Positions 1 through 5,138 of a DNA stretch of 7,017 nucleotides are shown here, one piece after another. This stretch comes from Pseudomonadota bacterium (lineage in GTDB: Bacteria > Pseudomonadota > Gammaproteobacteria > Burkholderiales > SG8-39). The stretch spans positions 1 to 7,017 of the forward strand of contig JAKAIH010000145.1 of NCBI GenBank assembly GCA_021825225.1, written 5' to 3'. Both the position numbers and the translations under genes were made by a program. Under the pieces are notes generated by a model. The model did not search any database and was not told the DNA's origin. It saw nothing but the letters and a program-made list of their open reading frames with translations. Each line of letters starts with the position of its first letter. Positions within the stretch are counted from its first letter, which is position 1.

Positions 1-1
1 C

Positions 2-556
2 GAAGTGGCGATCCTGAACGCCAACTACCTGGCCAGGCGCCTGGCGCCGCACTATCCGGTGCTCTATAGCGGACCGGGCGGGCTGGTTGCGCACGAATGC
101 ATACTCGATCTGCGGCCGCTGAAGGAGGCCAGCGGCATCGGCGTCGAAGACGTCGCCAAGCGGCTCATGGATTACGGCTTTCACGCGCCCACCACCTCGT
201 TTCCGGTGGCGGGCACATTGATGGTGGAGCCTACCGAAAGCGAGTCCAAGGCGGAACTGGATCGCTTCATCGACGCCATGATCGCGATACGCGAAGAAAT
301 TCGCGCGGTGGCGGAAGGCCGGCTCGAGCGCGAGGACAATCCGCTCAGGAACGCGCCGCATACCGCGGCCATGGTGTGCGCGGATGCCTGGCCGCACGCC
401 TATACGCGCGAACTCGCGGCGTATCCGCTTGCCGGCCTGCGCGCACACAAGTACTGGCCGCCGGTCGGACGTGCGGACAATGTCTACGGCGACCGCAATT
501 TGGTGTGCGTCCTTCAGCAGGCGCAGGCGCGGGGTGCAGCGGCCGCGCTGAGTTGA
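2..556 (+). CDS. gcvP: Glycine dehydrogenase (decarboxylating), P-protein of the glycine cleavage system, C-terminal part
   Basis: This is the last ~184 codons of a gene that enters from the left edge. The reading frame is open from base 2, and the GTG at 5 is an internal valine codon, not a start. The P-protein is a cytosolic PLP enzyme that decarboxylates glycine and passes the aminomethyl group to the lipoyl arm of GcvH. The fragment follows the bacterial GcvP C-terminus closely: [12 protein letters not shown] near the start, the [14 protein letters not shown] segment, the family block [18 protein letters not shown] (about visible residues 66-83), and the closing [10 protein letters not shown] before a short tail. 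The PLP-lysine region lies upstream, outside the window. The family is usually ~950-965 residues, so about one fifth is visible. The gene ends normally at TGA 554-556. That stop codon lies inside an FNR-type box belonging to the next operon. Identification is by recalled family sequence and is very secure. Confidence 0.97.
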   Translation, partial: EVAILNANYLARRLAPHYPVLYSGPGGLVAHECILDLRPLKEASGIGVEDVAKRLMDYGFHAPTTSFPVAGTLMVEPTESESKAELDRFIDAMIAIREEIRAVAEGRLEREDNPLRNAPHTAAMVCADAWPHAYTRELAAYPLAGLRAHKYWPPVGRADNVYGDRNLVCVLQQAQARGAAAALS

Positions 557-566
557 TCTGGATCAA
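553..566. promoter_or_regulatory. Perfect FNR/ANR/DNR-type binding site
   Basis: The sequence TTGATCTGGATCAA matches exactly the consensus TTGAT-N4-ATCAA recognised by the FNR/ANR/DNR branch of the CRP-FNR regulators. The symmetry extends to six bases per arm with a 2-bp centre. It overlaps the gcvP stop codon and lies ~119 bp upstream of the ATG of the TRAP binding-protein gene, the only plus-strand gene start nearby. The site centre is 559.5. A possible -10 hexamer at 608-613 would place transcription near 620, putting the box at about -61, a class I activator position. The match is seen directly. Binding by an oxygen- or NO-sensing regulator and the direction of the effect are inferred. 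Confidence 0.7.
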
Positions 567-572
567 TCGGCG

Positions 573-584
573 CCGCAATTGCGG
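573..584. promoter_or_regulatory. Perfect 12-bp palindrome, possible operator
   Basis: CCGCAATTGCGG is a complete dyad with no spacer, centred at 578.5, 19 bp (about two helical turns) downstream of the centre of the FNR-type box. As RNA it would give only a 4-bp stem with an AATT loop and no following T-run, so it is a poor terminator for gcvP. It could be the operator of a second, substrate-responsive regulator of the TRAP operon. No regulator gene is in the window and I do not recognise the motif. Confidence 0.35.
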
Positions 585-607
585 ACCAGAAACCGGGACT
601 GATCGGG

Positions 608-613
608 TACAGT
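608..613 (+). promoter_or_regulatory. Tentative -10 element for the TRAP operon
   Basis: TACAGT matches four of six positions of the sigma-70 -10 consensus, including the key first TA and final T. No good -35 hexamer sits 16-18 bp upstream, as is common for promoters that depend on an activator. Its spacing to the FNR-type box at 553-566 fits a class I arrangement. This is a weak call, made mainly on position. Confidence 0.25.
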
Positions 614-666
614 GCATCGGCAGGTTTTCCGGGCGCGATTCGCGCTGATTTCATATTGCAAAAGCA

Positions 667-676
667 AAGGGAGAGG
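667..676 (+). promoter_or_regulatory. Ribosome binding site of the TRAP binding-protein gene
   Basis: The purine-rich AAGGGAGAGG lies 8-11 nt before the ATG at 685. It supports this start, which is followed at once by a good signal peptide. A small inverted repeat (GCGCG-ATT-CGCGC, 633-645) lies upstream in the presumed 5' leader and is too small to call functional. Confidence 0.7.
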
Positions 677-684
677 AAAATATC

Positions 685-1752
685 ATGAAGCATGCAGTCT
701 TGAAGGCCATCACTGCGGCGACGCTGGTGCTCGCGGGCGCGGGCACCGCAACTGCCGACACGTTCAGGCTGACTATCGGCTCAGGCCATCCGGCCGACGC
801 CGCCATCTGGATCACCACCATGCGCGACTTCCTCGCGCCGGAGATCGCCAAGCGGGTCGAGCAGAAGACCGGCCACAAGATCGAGTGGGTGAGCGCCTAT
901 GGCGGTTCGGTGTGCAAGCTGGGCGAGTGCCTGGAGGCGGTGGAGAGCGGGCTGGTCGATATTGCGGACCTGCACGTGCCGTTCGAGCCGACCAAGCTGA
1001 TGGCGCAGAATTTTGCGTATTTCGTTCCCTTCGGAACGCCTGACCCAGTGGTCGCGGCCAGGGCCGCGCGCAAGGTCTACGACGGCGTGCCGGAACTGAA
1101 GAAAATGCTCGAGACCAAGTACAACCAGGTGTTTCTCGCGATCGGCACCGTCGGCAACTACAACATGCTGACCACCTTCGCCTGGGACAAGGTGGAACAG
1201 CTCAAGGGCCACAAGATCGCGGCCGCCGGTCCGAACATTCCGTGGCTGCAGGCGGTCGGTTCGATTCCGGTGCAATCCAACCTCAACGAGGCCTATACCT
1301 CGTTCCAGACCGGTGTCTACGACGGCTGGATCATGTTTCCCGATGCGACCGTCGGGTTCAAGCTGCACGAGGTGGCGAAGAATTACACCTTCACCGATTT
1401 CGGCGCGGTCCCGAACGTGCTGATCACCATCAACAAGGACACCTGGAAGAAACTGCCCAAAGCGGTGCAGGACATCATGCTCGAAGTCGGCAAGGAATAC
1501 ACCGAGGTCGAGTCCAAGGCCGCGCTGGAGAAAGGGCAGAAGAGCATCGAAATCATGAAGGCCGCCGGCGTGAATGTGCGCGCGCTCAGCGATACGGAGA
1601 AGGTGAAATGGGCCAACGCGCTGCCGGATATTCCGAATCAGCGCACGGCTGAGATCAACAAAGCCGGTCAGCCGGGCAAAGCCATTGGCGCCTACATCAA
1701 GGAATTGAAGGCCTCGGGCGTCAAGCTGCCGCGCGACTGGAAGATCAAGTAA
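685..1752 (+). CDS. TRAP transporter solute-binding protein, DctP-type
   Basis: This 355-residue protein is the periplasmic receptor of a tripartite ATP-independent (TRAP) uptake system. An N-terminal signal peptide has Lys near the start, the hydrophobic stretch ~8-19 and an AxA site (A22-T-A24), predicting cleavage before D25. Mature ~331 residues is normal for the family. DctP features include FRLTIGSGHP at the first strand, YGGSVCKLGECLEAVESGLVDIAD (72-95, the usual GG.L....E..E.v..G..DI block), LKGHKIAAAG (173-182) and EAYTSFQTGVYDGW (202-215). The arginine that normally follows the LKG.KI motif and holds the substrate carboxylate is replaced by A179. Two cysteines, C77 and C82, could form a disulfide in the periplasm. 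It is the first gene of the five-gene cluster and is separated from the permease genes by a hairpin, which fits higher expression of the receptor. The family is secure, the substrate unknown. I withhold the symbol dctP because that name implies C4-dicarboxylates. Confidence 0.93.
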   Translation: MKHAVLKAITAATLVLAGAGTATADTFRLTIGSGHPADAAIWITTMRDFLAPEIAKRVEQKTGHKIEWVSAYGGSVCKLGECLEAVESGLVDIADLHVPFEPTKLMAQNFAYFVPFGTPDPVVAARAARKVYDGVPELKKMLETKYNQVFLAIGTVGNYNMLTTFAWDKVEQLKGHKIAAAGPNIPWLQAVGSIPVQSNLNEAYTSFQTGVYDGWIMFPDATVGFKLHEVAKNYTFTDFGAVPNVLITINKDTWKKLPKAVQDIMLEVGKEYTEVESKAALEKGQKSIEIMKAAGVNVRALSDTEKVKWANALPDIPNQRTAEINKAGQPGKAIGAYIKELKASGVKLPRDWKIK

Positions 1753-1767
1753 ACCTCTTCCCTGCCT

Positions 1768-1812
1768 GCCGTCCCCGGAGCAGCAAAGCGCCGGGGACGG
1801 CGCCCAATTTTT
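1768..1812 (+). terminator. Hairpin with T-run between receptor and permease genes (partial terminator or mRNA-stabilising element)
   Basis: CCGTCCCCGG (1769-1778) and CCGGGGACGG (1791-1800) form a perfect 10-bp GC-rich stem around a 12-nt loop. G1768-C1801 adds an eleventh pair. A run of five T follows at 1808-1812, seven bases after the stem rather than directly against it, so termination is likely incomplete. It lies in the 72-bp gap between the binding-protein stop and the small-permease start, inside an otherwise tight operon. The likely role is to lower expression of the membrane subunits relative to the receptor, by attenuation or by protecting the upstream transcript from 3' decay. 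The structure is seen directly; the function is inferred. Confidence 0.65.
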
Positions 1813-1824
1813 CACGGGAATTCC

Positions 1825-2337
1825 ATGAAGACCTTGCTTAGGTTGTTGCACGGCCTGATGGCATCGCTCAATATCATCGGCGCGCTCTGGGTGCTGGTGA
1901 TCATGCTGCTGATCACCGTCGACGTGGTCGGCCGCGCCTTTTTCAGTTCGCCGCTGTTCGGCGTGCCCGAGATCGTCAAGATATCCGTGGTCGGCCTGGT
2001 GTGGTGCCAGATGGCGCATACGCTCAGGATCGGCGCGCACTTGCGCTCGACCATCCTGGTCGATCGCATGCCGCCGGCGGCGCGGCGCACGTTCGAAATC
2101 GTGGCCTGTGTCCTCGGCGCGCTCATGTTCGCGCTGATCGTCTATTCCGGCTGGGACGCGATGACCGAAGCCTGGCGCATCGGCGAATTCGAAGGCGAGG
2201 AACCGGTCAGGGTTCCGACCGCGCCGGTTCGCACGCTGGTGCTGCTCGGCGCGGCGCTGACCGCGATCCAGTTCCTGATCACGCTGGTCGACCTAATCCG
2301 CGGCAAGACCCTGCACCAGGCCGAGGCGGAGTTCTGA
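1825..2337 (+). CDS. TRAP transporter small permease subunit, DctQ-type
   Basis: This 170-residue integral membrane protein has four predicted helices, at about 14-36, 47-66, 91-112 and 135-158, the standard DctQ topology and length. Family features are the DVVGR motif (33-37) ending the first helix, the GVPEIVKISVVGLVWCQMAH stretch leading into helix 2, and RIGAHLR (68-74), the usual R.G.H.R signature before the cytoplasmic/interfacial segment. DctQ associates with DctM in the inner membrane and is essential for transport. Here the two are separate proteins, not the fused QM form. The start at ATG 1825 follows a modest GGGA ribosome site at 1816-1819. The stop codon overlaps the start of the large permease by one base (TGATG), implying translational coupling. 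The family is certain from sequence plus position between a DctP and a DctM gene. Confidence 0.92.
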   Translation: MKTLLRLLHGLMASLNIIGALWVLVIMLLITVDVVGRAFFSSPLFGVPEIVKISVVGLVWCQMAHTLRIGAHLRSTILVDRMPPAARRTFEIVACVLGALMFALIVYSGWDAMTEAWRIGEFEGEEPVRVPTAPVRTLVLLGAALTAIQFLITLVDLIRGKTLHQAEAEF

Positions 2338-3653
2338 TGGAACCGACCACTATCGCGCTGATCACGGTCGCGTTCGTATTCGTGCTGGTGTTGCTGGGCG
2401 TGCATATCGGCGTGGCGCTCGCGCTGCTGAGCGTCGTCGGCATCTGGGGCATCACCGGCAAGCTGCACGTCGCCATCAGCCTGCTCAATACCACCGCTTA
2501 CAGTGCAGTGATGGATTACGTGTTCGCGGTGATCCCGCTGTTCGTGCTGATGGGCATCCTGGCCACGCTGTCCGGGGCCACGCGCGACCTGTTCAATTCC
2601 GCCCAGGTCGTGTTCGGGCGCATCCGCGGCGGCATCGGCATCGCCACCGTCATCGCCAACGCGGTATTCGCTGCGATTACCGGCGTGTCGGTGGCTTCGG
2701 CCGCGGTGTTCTCCAAACTGGCGATCCCTGAGATGGAGCGACTCAATTACGACCGCAAATTCAGCTACGGCATTGTCGCCGGCAGCGCGATCCTCGGCAT
2801 GCTCATCCCGCCGTCGATTCTGATGATCGTCTATGGCGTGCTGACCGAGCAGTCGATCGGACGCCTGTTCGCCGCCGGCATCGGCCCCGGCCTGCTGGTC
2901 ACGTCGATTCTGTCTCTGGGCATCTGGCTGATGGTGTATTTCACGCCGCGCCTGGGCGGGCAGCTGGAGAAAATGCCCAAACTCGACCGGCGCACAGCGC
3001 TGCGCGCCGCGTTCAAGCCCTGGGGCGTGATCCTGCTGATCGGCCTGGTGCTGGGCGGCATTTACGGCGGCTTTTTCACGCCGACCGAGGCGGGCGGCAT
3101 CGGCGCCGCCGGCGCCATGGTGCTGGTGATCGTCAACCGCAAGTTCAGTTGGAAAAACATGGTCGGTCTGCTGGGCGAAATCGGGCGCACCACGGCGAGC
3201 ATCTTCCTGCTGTTGATCGCGGCGCAGATGTACAGCCGCATGCTCACAATTTCCGGCCTCGCCTCCAAAATGAGCATTTGGGCCGCCGCGCTGCCGGTGC
3301 CGCCGATGGCGATCATCGCCATGTTCATCGTCGTGTTCCTGCTGCTCGGCATGATCATCGACTCGGTGTCTATTCTGCTGTTGACCATACCGATCATGTT
3401 TCCGGTGGCGACCAAGCTCGGCTACGACCCGATCTGGTTCGGCATGGTCAGCATCGTCGCCATCGAGATCGGCCTGCTCACGCCGCCTTTCGGCATGGTG
3501 GTGTTCGCGATGAAATCGTCCCTGGGCAGTGCGGTCAAGATCGAAGACATATTCGTTGGTTCCATCCCCTTCCTGTTCATGCTCGGGCTGGCGCTGTTGA
3601 TCATCATCGCCTACCCGCCGCTGAGCACCTGGATTCCCTCGGTCATCATGTAG
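2337..3653 (+). CDS. TRAP transporter large permease subunit, DctM-type
   Basis: This 438-residue, very hydrophobic protein of the ion transporter superfamily is the translocation channel of the TRAP system, driving uptake with a Na+ or H+ gradient. I chose ATG 2337, overlapping the DctQ stop by one base. The frame stays open 112 codons further upstream, but that stretch is another frame of dctQ. Family landmarks include the ITGVSVASAAVFSKLAIPEM hairpin (114-133), LIPPSILMIVYGVLTEQS (156-173), FFTPTEAGGIGAAGAM (246-261), LLLGMIIDSVSILLLTIPIM (335-354) and GLLTPPFGMVVFAMKS (379-394). Length is normal for a stand-alone DctM (~425-440). It ends at TAG 3651-3653, 18 bp before the dehydrogenase gene. 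Substrate and coupling ion cannot be told from this subunit. Confidence 0.95.
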   Translation: MEPTTIALITVAFVFVLVLLGVHIGVALALLSVVGIWGITGKLHVAISLLNTTAYSAVMDYVFAVIPLFVLMGILATLSGATRDLFNSAQVVFGRIRGGIGIATVIANAVFAAITGVSVASAAVFSKLAIPEMERLNYDRKFSYGIVAGSAILGMLIPPSILMIVYGVLTEQSIGRLFAAGIGPGLLVTSILSLGIWLMVYFTPRLGGQLEKMPKLDRRTALRAAFKPWGVILLIGLVLGGIYGGFFTPTEAGGIGAAGAMVLVIVNRKFSWKNMVGLLGEIGRTTASIFLLLIAAQMYSRMLTISGLASKMSIWAAALPVPPMAIIAMFIVVFLLLGMIIDSVSILLLTIPIMFPVATKLGYDPIWFGMVSIVAIEIGLLTPPFGMVVFAMKSSLGSAVKIEDIFVGSIPFLFMLGLALLIIIAYPPLSTWIPSVIM

Positions 3654-3671
3654 CGCAGATGGGGACTTTCA

Positions 3672-4595
3672 ATGGAAAACGCAATGAAGCCTAGTGTCGG
3701 CATGCTGGGTCTGGGAATCATGGGTTCGGCGATGTCGGCGAACCTGCTCCAGGCCGGTTTCGAGGTCATCGGTTTTGACGTTTCCGCTGAAAGGCTGGAC
3801 GCATTTGCGCAGACCGGAGGCACGCCTGCGCGCTCGGCGCGCGAGGTCGCGCAACAGGCGGGCATCATCATCAGCGTGCTGCCCAGCGTCGCCGCACTGG
3901 ACGAGGTGGTGAGCGGGGCTGAAGGCATCCTCGCCGCGGGCCGCAGCGATCTGATACTGGTCGAGGCCAGCACTTTCCCGCTCGAGGACAAGCAGCGCGT
4001 GCACGATCGGTGCCGGCAGTGCGGCGTCACCGTGCTCGACTGTCCGCTGAGCGGCACCGGCGCCCAGGCCGCGACCAAGGATCTGTCGGTCTATGCCAGC
4101 GGCGATGCCGCGGCCTGTACGCGCTGCGCGCCGGTGTTCGCGGGCTTCGCGCGCTCGCAGCATTATCTGGGCGCCTTCGGCAACGGCAGCAAGATGAAGT
4201 TCGTCGCCAACCTGCTGGTGGCGATCCACAATGTCTCGGCTGCCGAGGCGTTCGTGCTCGGGATGAAATCCGGACTGGATGCGCAGCAGATCTACGACGT
4301 GGTCGGCGACGGCGCCGGCAGTTCGCGCATGTTTCAGGTGCGCGGCCCGCTGATGGTTCGCGGCGAATACGAACCGGCCACGATGAAGGTGGAGATCTGG
4401 CAGAAAGACATGAAAATCATCGGGGAATTTGCCGCGCGGCTCGGCTGTCCGACGCCGCTGCTCGCGGCGTCAGCGGCTTACTACACCGCCGCGATGGCGC
4501 AGGGCAGGGGAGGCGAGGACACCGCCGCGGTCTGCGCCGTGTTCGAAGAGATGGCGCGCCTGGAGCGCGGCCCATCCGGTTCGTCATCAAACTGA
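3672..4595 (+). CDS. NAD(P)-dependent beta-hydroxyacid dehydrogenase (3-hydroxyisobutyrate dehydrogenase superfamily)
   Basis: This 307-residue cytosolic oxidoreductase is related to 3-hydroxyisobutyrate dehydrogenase, tartronate semialdehyde reductase and L-threonate dehydrogenase. The Rossmann motif is G13-x-G15-I-M-G18. D36 at the end of the second strand suggests NAD+ rather than NADP+. The substrate loop reads DCPLSGTG (123-130) where the family usually has D.PVSGG. The catalytic motif GNGSKMKFVAN (170-180) places the catalytic lysine at K176; the first Asn of the usual NN pair is A179, and N180 is kept. QKDMKII (244-250) matches the conserved KD segment of the C-terminal helical domain. 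Two CxxC pairs (C114/C117 and C149/C152) are unusual. ATG 3672 is preceded by GGGGA at 3661-3665; ATG 3684 is a possible alternative. As fourth gene of a TRAP cluster it probably acts on the imported compound or a derivative. The family is secure; the substrate is unknown. Confidence 0.92.
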   Translation: MENAMKPSVGMLGLGIMGSAMSANLLQAGFEVIGFDVSAERLDAFAQTGGTPARSAREVAQQAGIIISVLPSVAALDEVVSGAEGILAAGRSDLILVEASTFPLEDKQRVHDRCRQCGVTVLDCPLSGTGAQAATKDLSVYASGDAAACTRCAPVFAGFARSQHYLGAFGNGSKMKFVANLLVAIHNVSAAEAFVLGMKSGLDAQQIYDVVGDGAGSSRMFQVRGPLMVRGEYEPATMKVEIWQKDMKIIGEFAARLGCPTPLLAASAAYYTAAMAQGRGGEDTAAVCAVFEEMARLERGPSGSSSN

Positions 4596-4597
4596 TA

Positions 4598-4603
4598 GAG
4601 GGG
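4598..4603 (+). promoter_or_regulatory. Ribosome binding site deciding a GTG start
   Basis: GAGGGG lies six bases before GTG 4610, in the 14-bp gap after the dehydrogenase stop. It is the reason for starting the GlcG/HbpS-family gene at this GTG: no ATG is available near the expected N-terminus, and the longer open frame upstream lies entirely within the dehydrogenase gene. Confidence 0.75.
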
Positions 4604-4609
4604 CTTAGC

Positions 4610-5050
4610 GTGGAATCGATCTTGCTCGAACAAGCCGATGTGATCGCCGACCAGGCATTGCACAAAGGCCGGGAGTTGAAGTTGGCGCCGCTGACCATCG
4701 TCGTACTCGACGCCGGCGGGCAGATGAAAGTGCTGAAGCGCGAAGACCGGGCGAGTTTGCTGCGCCCGGAGATTGCGCTGGGCAAGGCCTGGGGGGTGCT
4801 GGGCATGGGCTTCGGCGGACGCGAGCTGGCGCGGCGCGCCGAGCAGATGCCGATATTTTTCACCGCATTGAATGCGATGTCGGCCGGACGCATGGTTCCA
4901 CTGCCCGGCGGCGTGCTGGTCAAGAACCGCGAAGGGCAGCTGATCGGTTCGGTCGGGATCAGCGGCGACACCTCCGACAACGACGAAATCTGCGCAGTTT
5001 ATGGCATCGAGGCCGCGGGCCTGGCCGCCGATACCGGGCGCAAGGACTGA
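4610..5050 (+). CDS. GlcG/HbpS family protein (DUF336-type)
   Basis: This 146-residue soluble protein has no signal peptide or membrane segment. It shows the GlcG/HbpS pattern: LTIVVLDAGGQMKVLKRED (28-46), then IALGKAWGVLGMGFGG (55-70), then the glycine-rich PLPGGVLVKNREGQLIGSVG (97-116) followed by ISGDTSDNDEICAVYGIEA. Length is normal for the family (~130-160). Members include GlcG of glycolate operons and the haem-binding HbpS of Streptomyces. Many others are annotated 'heme-binding protein' without evidence, so I do not claim haem binding. Family members often sit beside hydroxyacid-oxidising enzymes, as here. It starts at GTG 4610 and is the last gene of the TRAP cluster, 14 bp after the dehydrogenase. 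An accessory or enzymatic role in metabolism of the imported compound is possible but inferred only from context. Confidence 0.88.
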   Translation: MESILLEQADVIADQALHKGRELKLAPLTIVVLDAGGQMKVLKREDRASLLRPEIALGKAWGVLGMGFGGRELARRAEQMPIFFTALNAMSAGRMVPLPGGVLVKNREGQLIGSVGISGDTSDNDEICAVYGIEAAGLAADTGRKD

Positions 5051-5138
5051 CCGGCCAGGCACTATACGCGGCGATTCCAATCGCGCCGCCGTTATTGCGA
5101 ACTTGCGCGCTTGCGCGCACGTCCTCTCGCCGCAATGC
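5051..5138. other. Short convergent intergenic region
   Basis: This 88-bp gap separates the converging ends of the TRAP cluster and lapD. It holds a possible 6-bp stem (GCGGCG 5068-5073 with CGCCGC 5084-5089, 10-nt loop) but no T-run on either strand, so a bidirectional terminator is only a weak possibility. It also holds an exact tandem repeat of the octamer TTGCGCGC (5103-5110 and 5111-5118). No gene is seen in it. Confidence 0.4.

Noticed and set aside
567..600. Rho-independent terminator for gcvP
   Set aside because: The only dyad here (573-584) would give a 4-bp stem and no T-run follows, so a terminator is not supported. gcvP transcription may run on into the TRAP operon or end by another mechanism.
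781..2040. 419-codon open frame on the minus strand
   Set aside because: It lies antisense to the TRAP receptor and the start of the small permease. Its translation is His/Arg/Asp-rich with no recognisable domain, typical of a shadow frame in GC-rich DNA. The plus-strand proteins are clear family members.
2001..2336. N-terminal extension of the large permease by 112 codons
   Set aside because: The extension is an alternative frame of the small-permease gene and is Arg-rich and hydrophilic. The ATG at 2337 gives a normal-length DctM with the standard hydrophobic N-terminus.
4010..4609. Upstream extension of the GlcG/HbpS-family frame by 200 codons
   Set aside because: It is an alternative frame of the dehydrogenase gene with Arg-rich low-complexity translation. 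A strong ribosome site precedes GTG 4610 and the family domain begins directly after it.
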